A stretch of 33,234 bases of DNA from an uncultured Mesorhizobium sp. Lineage in GTDB: Bacteria > Pseudomonadota > Alphaproteobacteria > Rhizobiales > Rhizobiaceae. The translations under genes were made by a program, and so were the position numbers. Under the pieces are notes generated by a model that had not been told where the DNA came from, made no database searches, and worked only from the letters and a program-made list of their open reading frames with translations. The stretch lies in NCBI GenBank assembly GCA_937958475.1, contig CALFXR010000025.1:1-33234 (forward strand), in the 5' to 3' direction. Shown one piece after another: positions 1 through 6,872 of the stretch. The number at the start of each line of letters is the position of its first letter. Position 1 is the first letter of the stretch.

Positions 1-92
1 ACACGATGAACCGCGCCGACCTCGCCTTCGCCGTCTGCCACATGATCGGCATCCGCCGCGAGACGGGCAGGGCGGACTCCGCGGCGGCGTAG
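1..92 (+). CDS. 3' end of an unidentified gene (partial)
   Basis: The window opens inside a reading frame whose codons start at base 3 and which ends in TAG at 90–92. About 29 residues are visible. They begin TMNRADLAFAVCHMIG and end in a small Ala/Ser-rich tail. Every visible codon before the stop ends in G or C, as in the other genes of this window, which supports real coding. I do not recognise the family from this tail, and the N-terminal part lies outside the window. Confidence 0.45.
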   Translation, partial: TMNRADLAFAVCHMIGIRRETGRADSAAA

Positions 93-274
93 CTGGTGGG
101 GCGCCGGCGGGGCTCGTCGTGATGCGCCCGCGCCGAATCGCTTCGCACTTTCCCTTGCCCTGCAGGCGGGCAGAGGGGGACGACGGAGTTGGTGAGCGCC
201 TTTCGGCGCAGACGATCGGCCAAGCCGCGGCTACGGGAACATGGCCATCAGCAGAATGCCCTTCATCAAGCAGA
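93..274. other. Intergenic stretch with no gene seen
   Basis: Between the end of the partial gene and the terminator of the small minus-strand gene I see no supported coding region. The short open frames here lack ribosome binding sites and overlap the terminator and the small gene on the other strand. Confidence 0.5.
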
Positions 275-298
275 AAGGCCGAGCTTTCGCCCGGCCTT
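275..298 (-). terminator. Intrinsic terminator of the small membrane-peptide gene
   Basis: Read on the minus strand this is a 10-bp stem (AAGGCCGGGC pairing with GCTCGGCCTT, one G-U pair) closed by a GAAA tetraloop and followed by TCTGCTT. It lies 34 bases after the stop codon of the 28-residue gene. On the plus strand one position becomes an A-C mismatch, so the minus orientation is favoured. Confidence 0.7.
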
Positions 299-332
299 CC
301 CGTTTACCTGAGAGTTCCAGTCTGTCCGAGTT

Positions 333-419
333 TCAGGGCAGGACCCCCATCACGAGGGCTCCGATGAAGGCGAACGCAGCACAGATCATCAATGCGTTGA
401 TAGGCCGTGTCAGTCCCAT
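333..419 (-). CDS. 28-residue single-helix membrane peptide
   Basis: This small frame starts at ATG 419 and ends with TGA at 333–335, giving 28 residues. The N-terminus is MGLTRPINALM. Residues about 8–27 form one continuous hydrophobic segment (Ile, Leu, Ala, Phe, Gly, Val) ending in Leu-Pro. A strong ribosome binding site (AGAGGAGG, 427–434) sits 7 bases upstream. A promoter-like TTGCCT-N16-TAGACT lies just before that, and an intrinsic terminator lies after the stop. An upstream ATG at 424 hits a stop after four codons, so 419 is the only sensible start. The short positively charged N-terminus before the helix suggests a bitopic inner-membrane peptide. I do not recognise a named family and the function is unknown. 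The complete expression signals make it more credible than a random small frame. Confidence 0.7.
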   Translation of the reverse strand: MGLTRPINALMICAAFAFIGALVMGVLP

Positions 420-449
420 GTCATAGCCTCCTCTGCGGACTATGCATGG

Positions 450-477
450 AGTCTAGGTGAGTTTCGGCAACAGGCAA
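450..477 (-). promoter_or_regulatory. Promoter of the small membrane-peptide gene
   Basis: On the minus strand TTGCCT (477–472) is followed by 16 bases and TAGACT (455–450). Transcription would start near 443, giving a leader of about 25 bases that holds the AGAGGAGG ribosome binding site. Spacing and both hexamers are close to the housekeeping sigma consensus. Confidence 0.55.
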
Positions 478-623
478 GCGCAAAATATGCTGCAATGCGA
501 CGCGGTTGTGAAAATTCCGTCCCCGCGGGGGCCGTCTGGCACTGGAATTGCAGGGGATTTTTCGCCCGCCGGGGCTGTGGGTAAAATCGTATATCGGCCT
601 GAGACGATGTGGCGTACGCGGCT

Positions 624-1541
624 TCAGCGGCGGTGCAGCAGGCGGCCGTCGATGGTGACCAGGCCCGTCGCGATCAGCGCCATCCCGGCCATTTCGACCG
701 CATCGAGCCTCTCGCCGAGGAAGAAGACGCCGAGCAGGATGGCGCTGACCGGCACGATCAGCGTGACCAGCGAGGCGTTGGTGGCGCCGGCCGAGGCCAC
801 CAGCCCGAAATAGAGGATGTAGGCGAAGGCGGTGGACAGCAGCGCCAGCGCGACGACGGCGGCCCACACCGGCGCGCTCGCCGCAAACAGGCCGTCCGTC
901 CCGACGGCCAGCAGCACGACGGGGATCATCACCGCGGTCGAGGCGGTGAGCTGCGCGGTGGCCACGACCGCCGGCGGGATGGCGCGGAAGCGCTTCGCCA
1001 CCATCAGGGCGAAGGCGTAGGACACCGAGGCGCCGATCAGGGCAAACTTGGCCCATGCCGGCCCGCCGAGGCCGGTGGCGAGATCGGGACCGATCATCAC
1101 GGCCGTACCGGCGATGCCGAAGAGGATGCCGAGGACCTTGTTCCAGGTCAGCTTCTCGTCCGTGGTGAGCCGGCTGGCGAGGAGCGCGGTCCAGAACGGC
1201 GTCGTCGCGTTGAGCACCGAGGCCAGGCCGGCGCCGAGCTCGGTCTGGCCGGCGAAGATCAGCGAGAAGGGGATGACGTTGTTGAGCACGGCCAGAAGCA
1301 GGAAGCCGGCAGCGTGGGGCAGGGCGACGGCGAAGGAGATGCCCCGCGCGGCGAGATAGAGGTGGAGCGCGGTGCCGGCGATGGCGACGCGGAAGAGGAC
1401 GAGCGCCAGCGGGTGGATCTCGGCCACGGCGATGCGGGCGAAGAAGAAGGAACCGCCCCAGATCGCCCCCAGCAGAAGGAGCATCGTCCAGTCGCGGAGC
1501 GACATGGCCGGCGCGGTGCGGTCCGTGGTGGGTGCGGTCAT
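624..1541 (-). CDS. EamA/DMT-family transporter
   Basis: The product has 305 residues and about ten hydrophobic segments arranged as two EamA repeats, the usual size and layout of drug/metabolite transporter family exporters. The first repeat opens with WTMLLLLGAIWGGSFFFARIA and the second ends with GVFFLGERLD, both typical EamA signatures. Proteins of this family export small metabolites or amino-acid derivatives across the inner membrane; the substrate cannot be told from sequence. I chose ATG 1541 because GGAGAG lies 4 bases upstream; in-frame Mets further upstream have no such site. The gene diverges from the PLP decarboxylase gene across about 206 bases, so the two could share a regulatory region, though I see no clear operator there. 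Confidence 0.92.
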   Translation of the reverse strand: MTAPTTDRTAPAMSLRDWTMLLLLGAIWGGSFFFARIAVAEIHPLALVLFRVAIAGTALHLYLAARGISFAVALPHAAGFLLLAVLNNVIPFSLIFAGQTELGAGLASVLNATTPFWTALLASRLTTDEKLTWNKVLGILFGIAGTAVMIGPDLATGLGGPAWAKFALIGASVSYAFALMVAKRFRAIPPAVVATAQLTASTAVMIPVVLLAVGTDGLFAASAPVWAAVVALALLSTAFAYILYFGLVASAGATNASLVTLIVPVSAILLGVFFLGERLDAVEMAGMALIATGLVTIDGRLLHRR

Positions 1542-1747
1542 CGGTCTCTCCGTCATCTTCGATGCGGGAAGGGCAATATGCACGGAAGAGCCGGACCGCC
1601 ACCCGATTTCCGCGTCCTGCCGCAAAGGGCCCCGCGCGCTGGCGCAATCGACCGGGGGGACGCGACGGGCGGCCGCACGGTTTCGGTTTCACATTGCCGC
1701 CTGCGTGACCTATCTAGAGTGCGCGGCGGGGAAAGCAGGAGCGTCGA

Positions 1748-2971
1748 GTGCAGCGATTCGAGAATGCGCGGGCCGCCGCGCTGGCCATGCGGCCGGACGA
1801 TCCGGTCTACTGCTTCCGGCCCGAGGTGCTGAAGGCGGATGCGCGGCGGTTCATGGAGATGTTCCCCGGCAAGACCGCCTATGCCGTGAAGACCAATGGC
1901 GAGCAGATGGTGCTGAAGACGCTGGTCGAGGCCGGCGTCGACGCCTTCGACGTCGCCTCGCCCGGCGAGTTCGCCGCCGTGCGCGCCGTCTCGGCGGACG
2001 CCGAGATGCTCTACATGCACCCGGTGAAGGCGCAGTCGGACATCAGGCTGGCGCTGGAAAAATACGGCATCCGCACGGTCGCGATCGACCACGAGGACGA
2101 GGTGGCGAAGCTGACCCGCGTCGTGCGCGCCCTCGACATCGATCCCGGCGCGATCACGGTGTTCGTGCGCATCCAGACGAAGGGGTCGGCCGCCTACGAA
2201 CTGTCGAAGAAATTCGGCGCCGGGCCGGCCTACGCGGTGGAACTGGCGCAGCGGCTGGAGCGCACCGGCTACAAGGTCGGGCTGTGCTTCCACGTCGGCA
2301 GCCAGATCCAGGACCCCGACACCTACGAGCGGGCGCTGGCTTCGGCCGACTGGGTGAGGAACCGCGTCGGCTTCGCGCTCGCCGGCCTCGACGTCGGCGG
2401 CGGCTTTCCGGCCGAATACGGCCACGACCCGCGCGGCAAGGCGCCGGAGATGCCTTCGCTCGGGCAGATCATGTCGCGGCTGAGGGGCGATCTCCAGGAA
2501 TACCAGTTCGACGGCGTGCCGCTGGTCGCCGAGCCGGGCAGGGTGATCGTGGCGCGCGCGTTTTCGCTGATCGTCCGCGTGCTGCTGCGAAAGGGGCGGC
2601 GGCTCTACATCAACGACGGCATCTGGGCCTCGCTGTCGGATTCGTGGACGGGCAAGCTGACGCTGCCGGCGCGCTTCATCCCCGACCCGGCGATCCGCAC
2701 GCGCAACGGCGACGAAGCGACGATCGTCCCGTTCCGCGTCTGCGGCGCGACCTGCGATTCGGTCGACATATTGTCGCGACCGTTCTGGCTGCCGGAGACG
2801 GTCGACACCGGCGACTGGGTCGAGATCGGCCACATCGGCGCCTATTCGCTGTCGCTGAGGACGCGCTTCAACGGCTTCTATCCCGACACGTTCGTCGAGG
2901 TGACGACGCCGTTCGACGAGGGCGATGCGCCGCAGGGTTTTGCCAGCCTGGAAACGATGGCGGGGGCGTGA
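1748..2971 (+). CDS. Fold-III PLP-dependent decarboxylase (ornithine/lysine/DAP type)
   Basis: The 407-residue product belongs to the alanine-racemase-fold decarboxylases. Visible family motifs are the PLP lysine K48 in YAVKTN, HVGSQ at 182–186, the phosphate-binding GGG at 217–219, EPGR at 262–265, the CDSVD motif with its substrate-facing Cys/Asp at 336–340, and a C-terminal Tyr near 366. CDS(V/C)D points to ornithine or lysine decarboxylase more than diaminopimelate decarboxylase, but substrate choice is not certain. The products would be putrescine or cadaverine, made in the cytoplasm. The start is GTG 1748, with AGGAG (1737–1741) 6 bases upstream. The next gene begins 3 bases after its stop, so the two are co-transcribed and probably translationally coupled. 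Confidence 0.9.
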   Translation: MQRFENARAAALAMRPDDPVYCFRPEVLKADARRFMEMFPGKTAYAVKTNGEQMVLKTLVEAGVDAFDVASPGEFAAVRAVSADAEMLYMHPVKAQSDIRLALEKYGIRTVAIDHEDEVAKLTRVVRALDIDPGAITVFVRIQTKGSAAYELSKKFGAGPAYAVELAQRLERTGYKVGLCFHVGSQIQDPDTYERALASADWVRNRVGFALAGLDVGGGFPAEYGHDPRGKAPEMPSLGQIMSRLRGDLQEYQFDGVPLVAEPGRVIVARAFSLIVRVLLRKGRRLYINDGIWASLSDSWTGKLTLPARFIPDPAIRTRNGDEATIVPFRVCGATCDSVDILSRPFWLPETVDTGDWVEIGHIGAYSLSLRTRFNGFYPDTFVEVTTPFDEGDAPQGFASLETMAGA

Positions 2972-2973
2972 CG

Positions 2974-3255
2974 ATGGGCGTGGTGCCGAACGGATCCCGC
3001 AAGCCGCGCATGCCGAAGCTGATCCGCTTCGTGCTGGTCAACTCGCTGATCGGCGTCGGCATCGGCTGGCTGGTGGCCGCCGGCCTGATCTGGTTCAACG
3101 TCGGCGGCTTCGGCCAGCTGGTCATGCATTCCAGCCAGCGCGACGTGGCGCTGTTCATCCTGGCGATGTCGTTCGGCGTCACCTTCGGCTTCGCCTTCCT
3201 GGCCACCGCCGTGATGCTGCTGCCGCGCGACAAGGACCGCTTCGACAGGGTGTGA
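2974..3255 (+). CDS. 93-residue two-helix membrane protein
   Basis: ATG 2974 lies 2 bases after the TGA of the decarboxylase gene, so expression is likely coupled to it. The product has a basic N-terminus (SRKPRMPK) and two hydrophobic segments at about residues 17–40 and 58–83. The loop between them is short and a charged tail (RDKDRFDRV) follows. I do not recognise a named domain. Tight linkage suggests a role connected with the decarboxylase or its product, but nothing in the sequence shows what it does. It converges on the lrgB gene 15 bases downstream, and no terminator is evident between them. Confidence 0.8.
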   Translation: MGVVPNGSRKPRMPKLIRFVLVNSLIGVGIGWLVAAGLIWFNVGGFGQLVMHSSQRDVALFILAMSFGVTFGFAFLATAVMLLPRDKDRFDRV

Positions 3256-3270
3256 GCGGCGGCGCGAAGC

Positions 3271-3990
3271 TCAGCCGGCGATCGCCAGCCACAGCAGCAC
3301 GAGCAGGCTGGTCAGCGCGCCGTTGAGCCCCATGGCGATGCCGGCGAAGGTGCCGGCGAGCTCGCTGACCTGGAAGGCGCGCGCCGTGCCGATGCCGTGC
3401 GAGGCGACGCCCGCGGCGAAACCGCGCGCGGCGTAGTCGCGGATCTTCAGCGCGTTCATCAGCGGCGTCACCACGACCGCCCCGGTGATGCCGGTGGCGA
3501 CGACCAGCACGGCGGTGAGCGAGGGCACGCCGCCGAGGCTCTTGGCCAGTTCCATGGCGATCGGCGCGGTGACCGATTTGGGCGCCAGCGAGGCGAGCAC
3601 CTCGTGCGGCGCGCCGAACAGCCAGGCGATGCCGACGGCGCTGACGGCCGCGGTCACCGAGCCGGCGACGAGGGCCGCCGCCATCGGCAGCAGCGCGCGG
3701 CGCACCGTGGCGAGGTTGCGGTAGAGCGGGATGGCCAGCGCCACCGTCGCCGGGCCGAGCAGGAAATGGACGAACTGGGCGCCGTCGAAGAAGCTCCGGT
3801 AGCCGGTGCCGGTGGCGACCAGCAGCGCCGAGAGCAGGGCGGCGGCGATGACCACCGGATTGGCGAGCGCGTGGCGGGAAAAGCGCGCCGAGACGGCGTC
3901 GCCGATCCAGTAGGCGCAGAGCGTCGCCGTCAGCCAGGTGAGCGGCGAGGCCGACAGGTATACCCAGATCTGCACGATCTCCGGCCTCAT
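3271..3990 (-). CDS. lrgB: LrgB-family membrane protein
   Basis: The 239-residue, strongly hydrophobic product fits the LrgB/YohK family: multiple helices, the conserved APKSVTAPIAMELA stretch in the middle, and the late GIGTARAF motif. Family members work with a small LrgA/CidA partner and are linked in other bacteria to murein-hydrolase control and to transport of small organic acids such as glycolate or pyruvate. ATG 3990 overlaps the TGA of lrgA (ATGA arrangement), so the pair is translationally coupled in the usual A-then-B order. Downstream genes converge. Confidence 0.9.
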   Translation of the reverse strand: MRPEIVQIWVYLSASPLTWLTATLCAYWIGDAVSARFSRHALANPVVIAAALLSALLVATGTGYRSFFDGAQFVHFLLGPATVALAIPLYRNLATVRRALLPMAAALVAGSVTAAVSAVGIAWLFGAPHEVLASLAPKSVTAPIAMELAKSLGGVPSLTAVLVVATGITGAVVVTPLMNALKIRDYAARGFAAGVASHGIGTARAFQVSELAGTFAGIAMGLNGALTSLLVLLWLAIAG

Positions 3991-4391
3991 TTCGCCCTCC
4001 GCCGCTCGGACCAGCGCGCCACGGCGAGGAAGGCGTAGACGGTGACGAGCAGCGTCAGCACCGTGGAGGCGAGCAGGGCGGCGATGAGCGGCAGGCCGAA
4101 GGCGGCGATCACCTCGCCCTGCTGGACGATGCCGACGGCGGCCGGGACGAAGAGCAGCGACAGGTTGCGCAGGAGCGCGCCGCCGGTCGCCTCGAGGGAC
4201 CGCCCGGGCCCGGCGCGCAAAACCAGGACGACGAAGAGCAGGCCCATGCCGACCACCGGGCCGGGAAAGGCGACGCCCGGCACGACCTGCCGCATGGCCG
4301 TGACGAGCACCTCGCCGGCCAACTGGCAGGCGAGCAGCAGCGCCAGCGCCTGGACGATGCCGATGGGTTTCTGCTCCACGTCGCTGCTCAT
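3987..4391 (-). CDS. lrgA: LrgA/CidA-family holin-like protein
   Basis: The 134-residue product has four hydrophobic segments and the family pattern: PGPVVGMGLLF near residues 45–53 and LLFVPAAVGIVQ near 79–90. CidA/LrgA proteins form oligomers in the membrane and act with LrgB. The start at ATG 4391 is preceded by a GAGGGAG sequence about 9 bases upstream. The N-terminus (MSSDVEQKP) is charged and precedes the first helix directly. The 140 bases upstream separate it from the transglycosylase gene on the same strand. I see no convincing promoter there, so read-through from the hydrolase genes is possible. Confidence 0.88.
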   Translation of the reverse strand: MSSDVEQKPIGIVQALALLLACQLAGEVLVTAMRQVVPGVAFPGPVVGMGLLFVVLVLRAGPGRSLEATGGALLRNLSLLFVPAAVGIVQQGEVIAAFGLPLIAALLASTVLTLLVTVYAFLAVARWSERRRAK

Positions 4392-4531
4392 GGCCGGCTC
4401 CCTCGCGGGCAAGCTGGCACAAGGCCCGGCGTCCCGCCAGTACGCCGGGACCGGGAGCGTGTCGCTTTTTGCCGCGCTGCGCGCGCCGGGGCCGTCCAGG
4501 GCGTGCCGGGCGGAATGTCGCCCCGCCGCTC

Positions 4532-5761
4532 CTACAGCATCGCCAGCATCGCCTTCGTCGGCCAGCCGTCGATGGCGAGGCCGAGGCGCTTCTGCTCGGA
4601 GCGCACGGCCTCGCGCGTCATGGTGCCGAGGATGCCGTCGACGCCGCCGACGTCGTAGCCGAGCGCCACGAGCTTCGCCTGCAGCGCCTTCATCTCGTCG
4701 CGCGACAGGCCAGGCTCGGGGTCGCGCGGATCGAAGGCCGGCTGGCCGGCGAAACGCGCGGCGAGGTGCGCCGCGGTCAGCGTGTAGATCGCCGACTGGT
4801 TCCACTGCAGGTAGACGTCGTAATTGTCGAAGGTGAGGAAGGCCGGGCCCCTGCGGCCCATCGGCAGGACGAGCCCGGCGGTGAGCCCGCCTCCGTCGGC
4901 GAGGGGCGCGCCGCTGCGCTCGGTGACGCCCCAGGCGCTCCATTGCGACAGCGGCAGCTTGTTGGTGCGGCCGGTCTCTTGCCAAGGCATCTCGTCGGGA
5001 ACCCGAACCTCGCGGATCCACGGCTGGCCGGCCTTCCAGCCGCGCGAGAGGATCTTGTTCGCCGTGGTCATGATCACGTCGGGCACGCTGCGGCGCAGGT
5101 CGACGAGACCGTCGCCGTCGCCGTCGACGCCGCGCAGGAGGTAGTCGGAGGGAAGCATCTGCGTCTGGCCGATCTCGCCGGCCCAGGCGCCGCGCACGTC
5201 GGCCGGAAGCACGCCGCGGTCGATGAGCGTGAGAAGAGGCACCAGTTGCGGCCGGAACAGATCCGGCCGGCGGCAGTCATGGGCGAGCGTGGCCAGCGCG
5301 TTCAGCGTCAGGAAGTCGCCCTGCACGGCGCCGAAATCGGTCTCCAGCGCCCAGAACGCGGTGACGACGGGGCCCGGCACGCCGAATTCGCGCTCGGCGC
5401 GGGCGAAGGTCTCGGCGTGATTCCTGAGGTTGGCGGCGCCGTTCTTCAGCCGGTAGTCGTTGATCATCCGGCGCGAGAACTCGACGAAGGATTGCGAGAA
5501 GACGCCCTGGGCGCGGTCGCGCTCGAGCACCTTCGGGTCGGCCGAGGCGCCGGCAAGCGCGTCCAGTCCCGTCCTGCCGACACCTGCGGCGGCGGCTTCC
5601 GCTGCGACGATCGCCTTCCAGGCAGAGAACTCGCCGCCGCATGTGCGGGCCGAGGCCGGATCGGCCGCAGCCCCGACGACACCGGCCAGCGTGGCGGCAC
5701 AGGCGACGGCGGCCAGCAAGACGCCGGCACGCGTCACTTTCCGGTCGATCGGACGTCGCAT
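4532..5761 (-). CDS. MltB-type lytic murein transglycosylase with peptidoglycan-binding domain
   Basis: The 409-residue product has a signal peptide (basic RRPIDRK, hydrophobic residues about 12–33, small-residue cleavage region ending PASA at 36–39), then an MltB/Slt35-type catalytic domain (about 42–330), then a PG_binding_1 domain (about 345–405). The catalytic Glu is E140 in WALETDFG. GEIGQTQMLPSDYL (195–208) and a calcium-loop-like DGDGDG (213–218) match Slt35. It should cleave the MurNAc–GlcNAc bond in the periplasm, leaving anhydro ends. ATG 5761 was chosen because it places the signal peptide at the N-terminus, but it has no clear ribosome binding site; GTG codons both upstream (near 5812) and downstream are alternatives. 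It follows the GH25 gene by 53 bases and is probably co-transcribed with it. Confidence 0.9.
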   Translation of the reverse strand: MRRPIDRKVTRAGVLLAAVACAATLAGVVGAAADPASARTCGGEFSAWKAIVAAEAAAAGVGRTGLDALAGASADPKVLERDRAQGVFSQSFVEFSRRMINDYRLKNGAANLRNHAETFARAEREFGVPGPVVTAFWALETDFGAVQGDFLTLNALATLAHDCRRPDLFRPQLVPLLTLIDRGVLPADVRGAWAGEIGQTQMLPSDYLLRGVDGDGDGLVDLRRSVPDVIMTTANKILSRGWKAGQPWIREVRVPDEMPWQETGRTNKLPLSQWSAWGVTERSGAPLADGGGLTAGLVLPMGRRGPAFLTFDNYDVYLQWNQSAIYTLTAAHLAARFAGQPAFDPRDPEPGLSRDEMKALQAKLVALGYDVGGVDGILGTMTREAVRSEQKRLGLAIDGWPTKAMLAML

Positions 5762-5814
5762 CGGCAGCGCAGCGCCGATCCCGACGCGACCGCGCAACCA
5801 GGCAGGCACGACCC

Positions 5815-6633
5815 TCAAATCGAATTCGCCTTCAGCCATTTGCTCCAGGCCGAAGCACTTCCGTTGAAGACGTTGACGTCGGCGTTGCCCTTGATGCCGG
5901 GGACGACGCCGGTCCCGGTGTACTGCCAGAAGGTGAAGGGGTGGCTGCCGTACTTGTCGGTCGGATGGCCGGCGACCGAACGCAGCCAGTAGGGATAGCC
6001 CTTGAAGCCGGAAAGCCCGTTGTCGTCGAAGAAGTCGATGGACGTGTAGATGATCGGCTTCCTGCCGTAGTGGCGCTCGACGATCGAAAGGAAGGTGCGC
6101 ATCTCGCTCCTGACCGTCGCCGGGTCCGGCCGCAGCTTGCAGGTCGGCGAGGAGGGATTCCATTCCATGTCGAGGACCGGCGGCAGCGAACCGCGCTCGC
6201 GCGGCACGTTGCGGATGAACCAGGCGGCCTGCTCGGCGGCGGGACGGCAGAAATAGTAGAAATGATAGGCCGCGCGCGGCACCCCGGCGCGCCGGGCGCC
6301 CGCCCAGTGCTCGGCGAACCTGTCGTCGACCCGGTCGCCGCCCTCGGTAGCCTTGATGAAGGCGAAGGAGACGCCGCTCGACCGCGCCTTCGTCCAGTCG
6401 ACGCCCGTCTGGTACTTCGACACGTCGATGCCGTGGACGTCGTAGTGCCACGGGGTGCGGCCGGTCCAGTCGTGCGGGTCGTTATCCCCGAAACGCGGGG
6501 CGCGGATCGCCACCATGCCGTAGGAGGAGACCTTCGACGGCGCCGTCGAGTCCGCCTGCGGCGCAATGTCGTAGTCGATCGCCGAACAGGCGCCGAGGGC
6601 CGCAAGGAGCATCAGGGCTGCGAGACGCCGCAT
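5815..6633 (-). CDS. GH25 lysozyme-like lipoprotein
   Basis: The 272-residue product starts with a lipoprotein signal (MRRLAALMLLAALGAC, lipid-bearing Cys16). A GH25 muramidase domain follows from about residue 66 to the end. Family motifs are clear: HGIDVSKYQ with catalytic D70, FAFIKATEG (91–98), YHFYYF (123–128), PPVLDMEW with the acidic pair D155/E157, and FWQYTGTG near the C-terminus. It should hydrolyse the beta-1,4 bond of peptidoglycan and be membrane-anchored in the periplasm. ATG 6633 has AAGGA 7 bases upstream. It precedes the MltB-type gene on the same strand. The divergent serine hydrolase gene starts 240 bases away. Confidence 0.93.
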   Translation of the reverse strand: MRRLAALMLLAALGACSAIDYDIAPQADSTAPSKVSSYGMVAIRAPRFGDNDPHDWTGRTPWHYDVHGIDVSKYQTGVDWTKARSSGVSFAFIKATEGGDRVDDRFAEHWAGARRAGVPRAAYHFYYFCRPAAEQAAWFIRNVPRERGSLPPVLDMEWNPSSPTCKLRPDPATVRSEMRTFLSIVERHYGRKPIIYTSIDFFDDNGLSGFKGYPYWLRSVAGHPTDKYGSHPFTFWQYTGTGVVPGIKGNADVNVFNGSASAWSKWLKANSI

Positions 6634-6872
6634 CGCCGTTCCTTCAAGACTGGCCGTGGCAGTGGTGCTCCCCCGCAGGATCCCCACCCCTCCTCGACAG
6701 GAGAACACCGTCGCCGTGCCATCACGCAGGACAGCGGCACGGCATGCATCGGTGATCGGCGACCAAGGTTTATTTTCCGTTGATCGCGTCGAAAAGGTGG
6801 TAGAAATCTGGCAGGACAATTCCGGCATTTGTGGGGCCGGTACGAAGGCGGAACGGGACGGCGAGGGGCGTG

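Noticed and set aside
299..332. Possible glycine-riboswitch remnant on the minus strand (CTCTCAGG and GGACAGA strings)
   Set aside because: The two strings are in the wrong order, the conserved GGAGAG and GCCGAAGGGGCAA-type core is absent, and no glycine gene follows.
1372..3255. Plus-strand open frame of about 627 codons running into the 93-residue gene
   Set aside because: It overlaps the decarboxylase gene out of frame; only its last 93 codons, after ATG 2974, have a proper start context.
3987..6633. Phage lysis cassette (holin-like LrgA plus lysozyme and transglycosylase)
   Set aside because: No other phage gene, attachment site or integrase is near, and the proteins match chromosomal LrgAB, MltB and lipoprotein GH25 families.
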